A stretch of 64,000 nucleotides of DNA from Paracoccus cavernae (GCA_030410095.1 JAUFRC010000001.1:3180501-3244500), one strand, 5' to 3'; shown: positions 33,101-44,085, numbered from the stretch's first letter. The notes: generated by a model not told the origin, from the sequence alone. A program made the numbers and translations.

Positions 33101-34732
33101 CTGTCGATCGGCGGGTTGGTCACTTGGCTGAAGTTCTGGCGGAAGTAATGCGACAGCGGACGATACTGGCGCGACAGAACTGCAGGCGGCGTGTCGTCGC
33201 CCATCGAGGCCAAGGGCTCTTTGCCGTCCTCGGCCATCGGCGCGAGCACCTGTTCGATCGTCTCGATATTATAGCCCGCGGCCAGCTGGCGGCGGCGCAG
33301 GGCGTCGCCTTCGAATTCGGCGGTTTCGGGCAGTTTGGCCATCAGCTCGGAGGGCTGGACGACTTTCTCGACCCAATCGCCAAAGGGCTGGCTGCCGGCA
33401 AGACGGTCCTTGATCTCGCGGTCGTGGTAGAGCTTGCCGTTCACCATATCGACGGCGATCATCTGGCCCGGCCCGAGCGCGCCTTTCTCGGTCAGAACGG
33501 CCTCGTCGACCGGCACCATGCCGATTTCCGAACCCGCGATCAGCAGGCCGTCGCGCGTGACGACATAGCGCATCGGACGCAGCCCGTTACGGTCGAGCCC
33601 GCCGCAGACCCAGCGGCCGTCGGTCATGGCAAGAGCGGCCGGACCGTCCCACGGCTCCATCACCGAGTTGCAATAGGCATACATATCGGCCCAGGCCTTG
33701 GGCATGTCGGTCGTGGCTTTCGACCATGCTTCGGGCACCAGCATCGTCTTGGTCATCGGCGCCGAACGGCCCGAACGCACCAGAACCTCGAAGACCGCAT
33801 CCAGCGCCGCCGAATCCGACGAACCCGCCGGAACGATCGGCTTGATCTCGTCGGCCATGGTGCCGAACGCATTCGAGGCCATGCGGATTTCGTGCGATTT
33901 CAGCCAGTTGAGGTTGCCTTTCAGCGTATTGATCTCGCCGTTATGGGCCAGCATGCGGAAGGGCTGGGCCAGCCACCATTGCGGGAAGGTGTTGGTCGAA
34001 TAGCGCTGGTGATAGATCGCAAAGGCCGATTGAAACGCTCGTCCTTGAGGTCGGGATAGAATTCCGCGACCTGCTCGGCCAGCATCATGCCCTTGTAGAT
34101 CACCGAGCGGCACGACAGCGAGCACAGGTAAAGCCCCGCGATCTGGGCCGCGACGGCCGCGCGCTCGATGCGGCGGCGGATGATGTAGAGGTCGCGCTCG
34201 AAGGCCTCCTGATCCATACCCTTTTCGTTGCGGATCAGGATCTGCTCGATCTCGGGGCGGGTGGCATTGGCCTTTTCGCCCAGAACGGAGGTGTTCACCG
34301 GCACATGGCGCCAGCCGTAGATGTAATGGCCCATGCGCAGGACCTCGGTCTCGACGATCGTGCGGCAGCGTTCCTGCGCCGAAAAATCGGTGCGCGGCAG
34401 GAAGATCTGGCCGACGGCGATCAGCTTGTCGGGATCGGGCTGGTGGCCGGTGCGGCGGACCTGATCGTAGAAGAAGGGGACGGGGATCTGGACATGGATA
34501 CCCGCGCCGTCGCCGGTCTTGCCGTCGGCATCGACCGCACCGCGGTGCCAGATCGCCTTCAGCGCGGCGATGCCGTTTTCCACGACCTTGCGGCTCGCCT
34601 CGCCCTTGATCGAGACCACAAGGCCCACGCCGCAGGATGAATGCTCGTCATCGGCGCGGTAGAGGAATTCTCTGCCATCCATGCGCGGCGGGCTTCTTCG
34701 CGGGCTTCCCAGTTCTGTTCGAAATCGTTCAT
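30189..34732 (-). CDS. gltB: Glutamate synthase (NADPH) large subunit (four frame breaks)
   Basis: GltB makes two glutamates from glutamine and 2-oxoglutarate. The class II amidotransferase domain starts after a short propeptide with the nucleophile in [14 protein letters not shown]. The FMN/synthase core includes [13 protein letters not shown] and [10 protein letters not shown], with 3Fe-4S ligands in [17 protein letters not shown]. The C-terminal beta-helix (GxxxG repeats such as [19 protein letters not shown]) completes about 1515 residues. The true start is [19 protein letters not shown] at 34732, with GAGGGA upstream. Bases appear missing near 34670, 34032, 31547 and 30959. It is the third gene of gltD, secreted protein, gltB. 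Repair at every site gives canonical sequence. Confidence 0.96.
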
Positions 34733-34763
34733 TTTTATTCCCTCGATGCTGAGGTGGGAAAGA

Positions 34764-35485
34764 TCAGGACGGCGCGTTGATGCGCACGACCGGGATGGAA
34801 TAGCCGCGCACCATCTGCAGATCGCAGTCATAGGCGGGCGTGGTTTCCGAGAAACCGGGCTGGCCGGGAAGGAGAAACGGACCGGACTGTCGTTGGTCTT
34901 GGTCGCATTGCCGGTCCAGTCCGACGAGGCTTCGACCCCTCCGTAGAAACGGCCCTGTGCGCGGCTGATATACTGGTTGCCCTGACGGTGGATCAGCTCG
35001 TCGCCGCTCTCGTTGAAGGTCTTGAGGTCGAACTGGGTCTCTTCTAGCGCGACGCCGCCGATGTTCTTCGTCACGCCGGTCAGCCGGTCATAGCCGATAT
35101 GGCGCAGTTTCTCGCCGGTGCTCGACTCCGTCCAGAAGTCGAAATCGTCGCGGCCCGTCCCGATCAAGGTCGAGAAAGAGGCGGGGTCGCTTTCTTGCGA
35201 ACCAAGCCGGTCGACGATCCCCGAGCGCAGATCGCGGCTTTCGAGCCAGCGGGTTTCCTTGTCGATGCGCGATTCGAAGGTCGGGCCCTCGCGGTCGAAA
35301 TAGGTCACACGCTGGTCGCCCTGCGGATCGGCGCTGCAGCGGTAATGCTGCGAGACCGTGCAGGAGCGGTTCTGGATCGTGACCTCGAGCGTACAGCCCT
35401 CGGGCGGGGTGAAATTCGCGGCAAAGGCGGGCATCGCGGGCGAAAGCAGGGTGGCGGCGACCCAGAGCAGGTGCTTTTTCATCAT
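34764..35485 (-). CDS. Secreted hypothetical protein between gltD and gltB (one frame break)
   Basis: A Sec signal peptide is evident (MKKHLLWVAATLLSPAMPAFA, counting from the second Met). The mature protein has four Cys near its N-terminus and centre (GCTLEVTIQNRSC, HYRCSAD) and one near the C-terminus, suggesting periplasmic disulfides. It is rich in Thr, Asp and aromatic residues and looks beta-rich. One base missing near 34870 spoils the end; repaired, it reads FPGQPGFSETTPAYDCDLQM and stops at 34764 after INAPS (about 240 residues). GGAGAAAG precedes the ATG; gltD ends nine bases upstream and gltB starts about 31 bases downstream. I do not recognise a function. Confidence 0.8.
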
Positions 35486-35494
35486 GCTTTCTCC

Positions 35495-36977
35495 CTACTC
35501 CGCCGCGACCCGGGCGGCATTGCTCAGATATTCGGCGATGCTGTCGGCAGCCTCGCGGCCGTCGCGGATCGCCCAGACCACAAGGCTTGCGCCGCGCACG
35601 ATGTCGCCGACGGCATAAACGCCGGTGAGGCTGGTGCGGTGGGTCTGGAAATCGGCCTTGATCGTGCCCCAGCGCGTGACCTCGAGCCCCTCGACCCCCA
35701 AAGGCGGGGCAGGTCTTCGGGCTCGAAGCCGAGCGCCTTGATCACCAGCTCGGCCGGCTCGTCGTAATCGGCGCCATGGATCAGCTCGGGCGACTGGCGG
35801 CCTGTAACATCCGCCGCGCCGAGACGCATTTTCTGCACGCGGACCGAGGCGATCTCGGTGATGCTGTCGACATCGCGTTCCTGTTCGGTCGCGGCATCGC
35901 CGGTGACATGGCCGCTGAAAGCGCCGGGCGCGGACAGCCAGACGAATTCGACGCCCTCTTCCTCGGCATTCTGCACCTCGCGCTGCGAGCCCGGCATATT
36001 GGCGCGGTCGCGGCGATAGAGACATTTCACCGATTGTGCGCCCTGCCGGATCGCGGTGCGCACGCAATCCATCGCGGTATCGCCGCCGCCGATCACGATG
36101 ACGCGCTTGCCGTTGGCGTTCAGCTCGCCATCCTCGAAATCGGGGACATCATCGCCCAGCTCGACACGGTTCGAGGCGGTCAGGTAATCCAGCGCCCGCA
36201 CCACGCCATGCGCATCGGCATTATCAAGGTCTAGGTCGCGCGTCTTGTAGACGCCGGTCGCGATCAGCACCGCGTCATGACGGCCGCGGATCGCGTCGAA
36301 GCTGATGTCCTCGCCGATATTGGTGTTGAGCACGAATTCGACGCCGCCGTCGGCCAGCAGCTTGTTTCGGCGCTCGACCACGTCCTTTTCCAACTTGAAG
36401 CCGGGGATGCCGTAGATCATCAGCCCGCCCGAGCGGTCGTGGCGGTCGTAGACGGTGACCTGAAAGCCCATGCGGCGCAGCCGGTCCGCAGCGGCAAGGC
36501 CGCCCGGACCCGCACCGATGATGCCGATCGATCGGCGCGTTCTTCGCTCGGGGCGATGGGGCGGACCCAGCCTTCCTCCCAAGCGGTATCGGTGATGTAT
36601 TTCTCGATCGCGCCGATGGTGACGGTGCCGTGGCCCGATTGCTCGATGACGCAATTGCCTTCGCACAGGCGGTCCTGCGGGCAGATGCGGCCGCAGATCT
36701 CGGGGAAGGTGTTGGTCTCCTGCGAGCGCAGATACGCCTCTTCGGTGCGGCCTTCGGCAGTCAGACGCAGCCAGTCGGGGATGTTGTTGTGCAGCGGGCA
36801 ATGCGACTGGCAATAGGGAACGCCACATTGGCTGCACCGGCTCGCCTGTTCGAGCGCTTTGGCCGAGGCGAATTCGCGATAGATCTCGTGGAAATCCTGT
36901 GACCGGTCGGCGGCGTCACGCTTTTCCGGCATCTGGCGGCCGATGGTGACGAATTTAAGCATCTTCTGCGTGGCCAT
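35495..36977 (-). CDS. gltD: Glutamate synthase small subunit (two frame breaks)
   Basis: GltD feeds NADPH electrons through FAD and two 4Fe-4S clusters to GltB. The N-terminal cluster region shows RCSQCGVPYCQSHCPLHN and CGRICPQDRLCEGNCV. The FAD site is IGIIGAGPGGLAAADRL, and the NADPH site is VIVIGGGDTAMDCVRTA. The C-terminus GVYAVGDIVRGASLVVWAIR is typical. One base is missing near 36530, before IGIIGAG, and one in the C run at 35707-35710 (DLPPPLGVEGLEV). Repaired length is about 494 residues. It is first in the gltD, secreted protein, gltB operon. Confidence 0.95.
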
Positions 36978-37128
36978 AGCTGCGCAATCCTTCCGGCAGT
37001 GGGAACTGTCGAAAGGAATAAAACGCGCCGCGCGTGATAAAAAGTCAGCTAAGCTTACCTATTTTGCGTTTTCTTGCACGCGAAGGTTGAAAATGGCTGT
37101 TTGAGGTCAAGAATTAGGTCAGCTTTAC

Positions 37129-37930
37129 TTACCAACCTATCGATAGAGCCAGTAGGGCAAGGCTTCCGACGATGATTCTCCACCATGCGAAGAAGGCGTA
37201 GCCATGCGCCGAGATATAGCCGAGCACCCATTTCACCACGATCAGCGCCGCAATGAAGGCGCAAATGAAGCCGACGACGATGTTCGACATCGCCGCGCTG
37301 TCCAGAATGTCGCGGTTCTTCATGAGGTCATAGGTGAAGGCCCCGACCATGGTCGGCATCGACAGAAAGAAGCTGAATTCGGCCGCGGAGCGTTTGTTCG
37401 CGCCAAGCGCCAGCGCCCCGACGATCGTCGCGCCCGAACGCGAGACACCGGGGATGAGGGCAAGGCATTGGACAAGGCCGATGGCCAGCGCCATGGGGAT
37501 GGGGAAATCCTCGGCGCGTTCATATTTTGGGTTCTTGGCCAGCCGGTCTGCAGCCAGAAGGACGAAGCCGCCGATGATCAGCATCGAGGCGATCAGCTTG
37601 GGGGTCTCGAACAGGACGTCCTTGATCGTGCTATGGGCCAGAACGCCGACAAAGGCGGCCGGAAAAAGGCGATGACGACGGCGGCGATGAAATGGCGCGA
37701 TTTGGGGTCGTGCGGGGCAGAAGAGAACAGCTGCCACAGCTTTCCGGCATAGACGCCGAGGATCGCGAGGATCGCGCCGAGCTGGATCATAACCTCGAAG
37801 GCGCGTCCGGGCGAAACGAAGCCGAGGAAATGACCGGCCAACAGGATATGGCCGGTCGACGAAACGGGGATGAACTCTGTCAGCCCTCGAGCAGCCCCAA
37901 AACGGCTGCGACAATCGTGTTGTGATCCAT
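37129..37930 (-). CDS. uppP: Undecaprenyl-diphosphatase UppP/BacA (two frame breaks)
   Basis: UppP recycles the undecaprenyl carrier lipid for peptidoglycan and surface polysaccharides. It is an inner-membrane protein with about eight helices. The conserved blocks are [20 protein letters not shown] near the N-terminus and [19 protein letters not shown]. Two bases appear missing: a G at about 37882 inside EGLTEF, and a T near 37665 inside [13 protein letters not shown]. Repaired length is 267 residues. The ATG at 37930 overlaps the stop of the NDUFA9-like gene (TGATG), so the pair is translated together. Confidence 0.94.
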
Positions 37931-38920
37931 CAGCTCCGGCGCAGGTTTTTGGCGGTATCGGTGATCGCGTTGTATTGGCCTTCGGTGCGGAAGCGCCAAA
38001 GATATTCGGGGATGACCGCCAGAGCATTGGTCGGCTGGATGCCGAAATACTCGAGCCCGTTCGACCCTTCGCCGGCACGGTTGTGCAGGCGAAGGCTGCG
38101 GGCTTGGTCCTTGGTCAGGATGCGGTTGGTGATCAGCCCGCCGGTCAGGGTCTGGCCGAAATCGAGCGCGCCTCCCGCCAGCGAGGACAGGAAGTGGGGC
38201 AGGCCGACGACGGCGCGGCGGCGGCCGGTGACCGCGAGAACCTGATGCGCGACTTCGCGCATGGTCAGGACATCGGGGCCGGCGAGCTCGTAGATGCCCG
38301 GCTCGGCCTTGCCGTCGGCAGCCATTGCGGCGGCTTGGGCGACATCCATGACATAGACCGGCTGCACCTCGGTCTTGGCACCCGGCACGAAGAGGATCGG
38401 CCCGAAACGGGTCATTGCGCCGATGCGGTTGTAGAAGCTGTCGTCCGAGCCGAAGAGGATCGAGGGGCGCAGGATGACCGCATCGGGGCGATGTTCGAGC
38501 ACGGCTTGCTCGCCTTGGCCTTTTGACGAGAGGTAATCGCTTTTCGCCTCGGATCGGCGCCGAGCGCCGAGATATGGACGAACTGCCTGGTGCCGAGCTC
38601 TGCCGCGATGCGTGCGACGCGGCCCGCGGCCTCGACATGGATCGCGTCGAAGGTGTTTTGCCTTCGCGCACCAGAATGCCCACGCAATTCACGACGGCAT
38701 CGGCATCGGTCATGCTGGCGCGGACGGAAAGATCGTCGCGGACGTTGCACAGGACCGGATCGATTTGACCGGGGACGCCGTAGGTCCGGACGGCCAGAGC
38801 CTCGTTCGGGCGGCGGACGGCGACACGGACGCGCCAGCCTTGCGCGGCAAGGATGCGCGCGATCTGCCGGCCCAGGAACCCCGATCCGCCATAAATGGTG
38901 ACAAGCTTAGCTGCAGACAT
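37930..38920 (-). CDS. NDUFA9-like NAD(P)-binding protein (atypical SDR), two frame breaks
   Basis: This is an atypical SDR of about 330 residues, matching proteins annotated as complex I NDUFA9 subunit family in Rhodobacteraceae. The nucleotide motif is [18 protein letters not shown]; later pieces are [31 protein letters not shown] and [20 protein letters not shown]. One A is missing in the run at 38656-38659 ([13 protein letters not shown]), and one base is missing near 38554 ([17 protein letters not shown]). In mitochondria the homologue is a complex I accessory subunit; the bacterial role is uncertain, and quinone or sugar-nucleotide chemistry is possible. It is coupled to uppP. Confidence 0.85.
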
Positions 38921-38950
38921 GCGCCGCTCCTTCGGTAGGTGCTTGTTTGT

Positions 38951-40546
38951 TCAATAGCCAAGCCCGACGGCTGCGGCAAGCCGTGGTCGCAGATCCTCGG
39001 CCAGCCGTTCGGCGACGCGCAGCGCATTTGCCGCAATCGTCAGGCTGGGATTGACCCCGTTCGAAGTCGGCATGAACGAGGAATCCGCGACGTAAAGATT
39101 GTCCACGCCATGGAGTTTGCAGTCGCGGTCGAGCACGCTGGTTCTCGGGTCGTCGCCGAAACGCGCGGTGCCGCAGGGATGGGCGAAGTTCAGCTGCGGG
39201 GTGTTGCCCATGAACATGGTGCGGCTGCCGCGGAAGCTTTCGCGCATGGCCTTGCGGAAAGCGAGGCGGCGCTGCGTCAGTTCTTCGGAGATCGCGTAGC
39301 GGAAATGCAGCTTGTCGGTCAGGCTCGATCCGGAAGCAGGCGGTTCTCGGCATAGGGCAGATCCTCGAGCACGCCGACGAACAGCTTGGCCGGTCCCAAA
39401 AGCTTGGCGGCCATGCGCGCGGGAATGCGCAACCCGTGCCGTAGCGGGCGCAGGCGGCGCAAAGCCGAGCGGTCGAAGCGGCCCTGCATGGCGTAAAGCA
39501 CCTCGCCATAGCCCGCGTTCAACCCCATCGACTGGATCAGGCCGATCGCGTGCCCTGCGCGTAATAGACGTCGCGCAGGCTGATCGAGCGGCTCTCGGCC
39601 GTGTCGCCCTTGTTGCCCTTGCCCGGCCAGAGGGCGATGATCTCGCTCAGGTGGAACATCAGGTTGCGCCCGACGAGATCTGAGCGGTTGCCCAGGCCCT
39701 CGGGCCAGTGCTCGCTGCGCGAGCGCAAAAGCAGGGCAGGGGTGCCCAGACCGCCGCCCGCCAGCACATAGGCCCGCGCGGTCAGGGTGAATTCCTCGCC
39801 GTCACGCTCGCAGCGGATGGCGGTGACGCTGTCGCCGGCCTCGATCGCGGTGACGGTGCAGCGGTCGAGCACGGTCGCGCGGCCGCTTTCGATGGCGGGC
39901 AGAACGCCCGCGCTGCGGCCGTCCATCTTGCAGCGCTTCGGGCAGCGGCGGCCGAAGCAGCCCTCGCAGCCCGGAATGAAGCGGGCGGCCATATGGGTCT
40001 GATAGGGGTGCAGCCTCGCGGCGCAGGCCGTCGATGATGTTCTGGTCGGTCTGCGATAGGGCGCGCGGCGGATAGGAAGCGGCGCGGCTTCCGGGTCGAG
40101 CGGGTCGGTTTCGCCGCTGATGTGGAAGTATTTCTCGGCCATTGCGAAGTAAGGCGCGAGTTCCTTGTGGCTCACCGGCCAGCCGCCGGTCGGATGGGGG
40201 CGCTCGTTCGAGTGGTCGATGTCGTGGCGCTCGGGCCGTTCCAGTGTAGCGGCATAATAAAGCGAGGTGCCGCCGACCGCCGCGCCGATCATGCCGTCGA
40301 GGGGAAAGGAAGTGCCGTCCAGCTCGGCCGTGATCGGCTGGGGCCATGCGCCCGCGCTCAGCCGTTCTTCGGGGCTGTTGGCCGAATTCATCGGCAGGCC
40401 GGACGGGGTGTCGCCCAGATCCGCGCCCTTTTCGAGCATCAGAACCGAAAGTCCCAGCTCGCTCAGGCGCCGCGCGGCCATGCCGCCCCGATTCCCGTGC
40501 CAATGACAATCACGTCCCAATCGGCCGTGCGGATATCCTCCGGCAT
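38951..40546 (-). CDS. GMC family FAD-dependent oxidoreductase (about five frame breaks)
   Basis: This is a flavin alcohol dehydrogenase/oxidase of the glucose-methanol-choline superfamily. The FAD motif is VIVIGTGIGGGMAARRLSEL, and the C-terminal FAD/active-site segment is NLYVADSSFMPTSNGVNPSL. A Cys-rich segment CEGCFGRRCPKRC sits about 190 residues in. Missing bases are inferred near 40490 (GGG run in the FAD motif), 40060, 40040 (two), 39549 and 39335. With repairs the length is about 533 residues. AGGAAAG precedes the ATG at 40546. Substrate unknown; no cytochrome or small-subunit partner is adjacent, unlike gluconate-type dehydrogenases. Confidence 0.85.
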
Positions 40547-40836
40547 TTCTTTCCTCGTAAACCTACTGTGTAAGCCCGCCAGAATCGGCAAGCTACACGA
40601 CTATCGTTAAAGTTGTGTCATGATAGAGGCCTGGACTTGGTTAGGTTAAGTTGTCTCTTTGATAGGCTTCTTCAGCCTGAACCAACGGTTTGGGGGCTGT
40701 CGAGCTGCCGGATCCGATGTCGCATTGCCGATAAGCGCCCGCCGCTTTTATGCTCGCTGGGCCGGAGGAGGTCCGACGGCGATCCCAATTCCGAGGCTAC
40801 GCCCGGCGCGGCCCATATCCCGAAGCGAGGCGCATC

Positions 40837-41022
40837 ATGCTTGTCGATCCCGATCACCCCTTTTTCAAACGCCTCTGGGTGCGCATTCTTTGCGTGGTCT
40901 TCCCGCTGGTCTGGGCAGGGGTGGAGCTTTCCAACGACTCGCCGGGCTGGGCGGCGCTGTTTGGCGCTTCGGGGCTCTATTTGCTTTATTCGCTCTTTCT
41001 TTCGCGGCGCGGCGGAAAATAA
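40837..41022 (+). CDS. Small membrane protein, 61 residues
   Basis: The frame starts MLVDPDHPFFKRLWVRILCV and ends SLFLSRRGGK. Two hydrophobic segments are visible (about residues 15-29 and 38-54), separated by SNDSPGW, so a helical hairpin in the membrane is likely. GCGAGG lies about eight bases upstream of the ATG. Similar short proteins starting LVDPxHPFF occur in Rhodobacteraceae, with no known function. It stands alone between the GMC gene (divergent) and tRNA-Leu. Confidence 0.7.
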   Translation: MLVDPDHPFFKRLWVRILCVVFPLVWAGVELSNDSPGWAALFGASGLYLLYSLFLSRRGGK

Positions 41023-41290
41023 AAATACGGGGGTGACTCGCATATTCATGCCTTTTGCCTGCGGAAAATTCTGTTTTATCGTAGCCATTGCAGGTGCGCT
41101 CCGTGATCGGCCCCAGAGGATGCCGGCGGCCCGCAAAAATAATTTCACCGCGCAAAATGGGGCGATCGCCTGCAATTGCTGGCATTCCCGAGAGGCGCGT
41201 CACGGCTTTGTCAAAGTTTCTTAATTTTTCTTTCCAAGGCGTGTTGACACTCCCCCGCGGCATCCGTAAATCACCGCTCACAGCACCTGA

Positions 41291-41375
41291 GCCCAGGTGG
41301 CGGAATTGGTAGACGCGCACGGTTCAGGTCCGTGTGCCGCAAGGCGTGGAGGTTCGAGTCCTCTTCTGGGCACCA
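41291..41375 (+). tRNA. tRNA-Leu (anticodon CAG)
   Basis: The acceptor arm GCCCAGG pairs with the 3' end TCTGGGC, followed by discriminator A and an encoded CCA (41373-41375). The anticodon arm CACGG-TTCAGGT-CCGTG carries CAG, reading CUG codons. The long variable arm of a class II tRNA and the GGTTCGAGTCC T-arm are present. CUG is the dominant Leu codon in this GC-rich sequence. A terminator follows immediately. Confidence 0.97.
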
Positions 41376-41376
41376 A

Positions 41377-41411
41377 AAAACCCTGTGATCCCTTGGGATT
41401 ACAGGGTTTTT
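41377..41411 (+). terminator. Terminator after tRNA-Leu
   Basis: AACCCTGTGATCCC and GGGATTACAGGGTT flank a two-base loop and form an almost perfect stem, followed by a T-run on the plus strand and preceded by A's. It lies two bases past the tRNA CCA end. Confidence 0.9.
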
Positions 41412-42039
41412 CTATTCCGGCTCCTGCCGGTCGCGTTTGGTGCGTTGCGCATGGACAGTCCGCCTTTCCCTGCTTGTCAGACATTTCCCCGACCAAGCCC
41501 CGCTGTGGGCAATCCCGCCTATCCCGCAGTTGATCTTTGTTACCTTTGGTCAATCCGAGGGTCGACGAATTGGTAATTTACGCGATTGATCAAATGCGCT
41601 TAACTTGATTGTGAACGCTGCGCGCCGGCACAAGGATCGAGGAGGATCCGTGTCGGCGAAAGAGAAGCGGGGGACAAATCTGGGACCGCAACCGTCCGAT
41701 CATCCCGAAAAGCCTGTGTTCGGCCGCTGTCGCGGTTGGGCGGACGGGTCGTTCGGGGCGGGGACGGCCATGCGGACCGTCACTTTTCTCCCGATCCGCT
41801 TTCGGCCGTCAGGCCTTTGCCCGACCACTTGCGGGCTTTGGCGGCTGGCGGTTTCGCGGCGATCGGACTTCGCCAATCTAGACCCATCGAGACGCGCCGC
41901 TTGCGGTGCATCGACCATGAATTGGCCAAGCGGGTCGGAAGAAGGGGCTCCGGCTCCGGTTTCGCGATCCTCCGGCGCGGGGCGGTTTTCCCGCAAGGCC
42001 GGAAAACCACAAAAACATGGAAAGGGAGCAAGGGACACC
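41412..42039. other. Intergenic region upstream of the MFS gene, no gene recognised
   Basis: I see no convincing gene in these 628 bases. The plus-strand frame that runs through them into the MFS start has atypical composition (many Arg, Ser, Gly) and no recognisable motif. The first part (41560-41610) is A/T-richer and may hold the MFS promoter, which would leave a long untranslated leader. Ribosome-binding candidates AGGGAG and AAGGGA lie just before 42040. Confidence 0.4.
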
Positions 42040-43824
42040 ATGGTAACAGCAGCGCCAGAAAACGAGCGCGCCCGGCCAATGACCGGCGAGGAAAAGAAAG
42101 TCATCCTCGCCTCGTCTCTCGGGACAATATTCGAGTGGTACGATTTTTTCTTTACGGATCACTGGCGGCGATCATCGGCGCGCAGTTCTTTACGGCCTTC
42201 CCCGAGGCCACCCGCAACGTCTTTGCGCTTCTGCCTTTGCCGCGGGCTTTATCGTGCGGCCGCTCGGCGCGCTGGTCTTCGGCTCGCTGGGTGATCTGGT
42301 CGGACGCAAATACACCTTCCTGATGACCATCATGATCATGGGTCTGTCGACCTTCATCGTGGGTCTTCTGCCGGGCTACGAATCCTGGGGCGTTGCCGCT
42401 CCGGTCATCCTGACCCTTCTGCGCATGTTGCAGGGTCTGGCTCTTGGCGGAGAATATGGCGGGGCTGCGACCTATGTCGCCGAGCATGCGCCCAAGAACC
42501 GCCGCGGCTATTACACCAGCTGGATCCAGACCACCGCGACCTTGGGCCTGCTGCTCTCGCTCGCGATCATCTTGATGGTGCAGTCCTATGTGAACGGCGC
42601 TTACGATCCGGTGCCGCAATTCGCCAATGGCGCGCCACTGCTCGGGCCCGACGGCCAGCAGGTCATGCTGGACCCCTTCCGTGCATGGGGCTGGCGTGTG
42701 CCTTTCCTCGTCTCGATCGTGCTTTTGCTGGTCTCGCTCTATATCCGTCTGCAGATGGAAGAGAGCCCGGCCTTCAAGAAGATGAAGGAAGAGGGTGCGA
42801 CCTCGAAAGCGCCGCTCCGCGAGGCTTTCGGCCAGTGGAAGAACATCAAGATCGGCCTGATCGCCTTGTTCGGTCTGACGGCCGGTCAGGCTGTGGTCTG
42901 GTATTCGGGCCAGTTCTACGCGCTCTTCTTCATCAACAACGTCGTGAAGGTCGACAGCTTCACCTCGAACGTGCTGATTGCCTGGGCGCTGATCCTCGGG
43001 ACCTTCGGTTTCGTGTTCTTTGGCGGGCTTTCGGACCGGATCGGGCGCAAGCCGATCATTCTGGGCGGCTGTCTGCTGGCCGCGCTGACCTTCTTTCCGG
43101 TCTTCCACGAGATCACCAAAACCGCCAATCCGGCTCTGGCCAATGCGCAGGACAACCTCGCGGTCGTCGTGACGGCCGATCCCGCCACCTGCTCGTTCCA
43201 GTTCAACCCGACGGGCGCGTCGAAATTCACCTCTTCTTGCGACATCACCAAGGCGCTTCTGGCGAAAACCTCGGTGAACTATGTCTCGGAGGATGCGCCT
43301 GCTGGGACGGCCGCGACCGTGCGGATCGGCGATGTGCTGATCGATGCCTATGACGGCACCCTGACGGGGCCGGAACTGGCCGCGGCCCGCACCGCTTTCG
43401 AGGGCGAGGTCAACGCGGCCCTGACCGCGGGCGGCTATCCGGTCGTGGCGGCGGACAATACCACCGTCGCCAAGGCGGAGCACTTCTTCGATATCTTCAC
43501 GGGCCAGAAGCTGAAGATCATCGGTTTGCTCTTCTTCCTGCTGATCATGGTCGGCATGGTCTATGGCCCGATGGCGGCGGCTTTGGTCGAGCTTTACCCA
43601 ACCCGCATCCGCTATTCGGGGATGTCCTTGCCCTATCACATCGGCAACGGCTGGTTCGGGGGCTTCTGCCCGCGACGGCCTTCGCGATCTCGGCGCAGGA
43701 GGGCAATATCTACGCCGGTCTTTGGTATGCGGTGATCATCGCGGCGGCGACCGTCGTCATCGGCCTGATCTTCGTGCCCAATGACGGCCACAAGCGCAGC
43801 CTCTTCGACGAGGATGCCGCCTGA
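42040..43824 (+). CDS. MFS metabolite:proton symporter, MHS (ProP/KgtP-like) family (three frame breaks)
   Basis: This is a major-facilitator transporter of about 595 residues. MHS features are LASSLGTIFEWYDFFLYGSL in helix 1, the A-motif GSLGDLVGRKYTFLMTIMIM, GGEYGGAATYVAEHAP in helix 4, and the second A-motif SDRIGRKPIILGG. Between helices 8 and 9 lies an extra soluble segment of about 130 residues (TANPALANAQDNLAV to AKAEHFFDIFTG), making it longer than typical family members (about 430-550). Bases are missing near 42148 (T run), 42235 (LLAFAAGFIV) and 43667 (GGFLPATAFAISA). The substrate may be a carboxylate or osmolyte. A strong terminator follows. Confidence 0.85.
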
Positions 43825-43882
43825 TCGCCCGCTTCGGCCTCGTCGCAGGACAGGGGCCGGAGAACCACGGGACAATCTCCGG

Positions 43883-43911
43883 CAGGCCGCGCATCCTTTG
43901 CGCGGCCTGTT
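43883..43911 (+). terminator. Terminator after the MFS gene
   Basis: CAGGCCGCGCA (43883-43893) and TGCGCGGCCTG (43899-43909) are perfect inverted arms around a five-base loop, followed by a weak TTGCGTT. It ends the MFS unit and precedes rnd. Confidence 0.7.
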
Positions 43912-44085
43912 GCGTTGTGGCCCTGTGTCGGGGTTAGGGCAGGGCAGGCGGCCCCCTTCGGGCACGACTGTGCCGCATATCCGCCCATCGGGCGGCACGC
44001 AGGGGCTGCGGGCCGAACGGGGTAGCGAAAGCGGAGTGAAAAGGATTAGAGCATGAGCACGACCCATCACCTGCTACGGGGCATC

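Noticed and set aside
31561..34059. Very long plus-strand open frame (over 800 codons) opposite gltB
   Set aside because: It is the antisense of a clear glutamate synthase gene. Its product has no motifs and a typical shadow composition (Arg, Gly, Ala, His rich).
41278..41576. Short open frames on both strands over 41278-41576
   Set aside because: They overlap the tRNA-Leu gene and its terminator and encode nothing recognisable.
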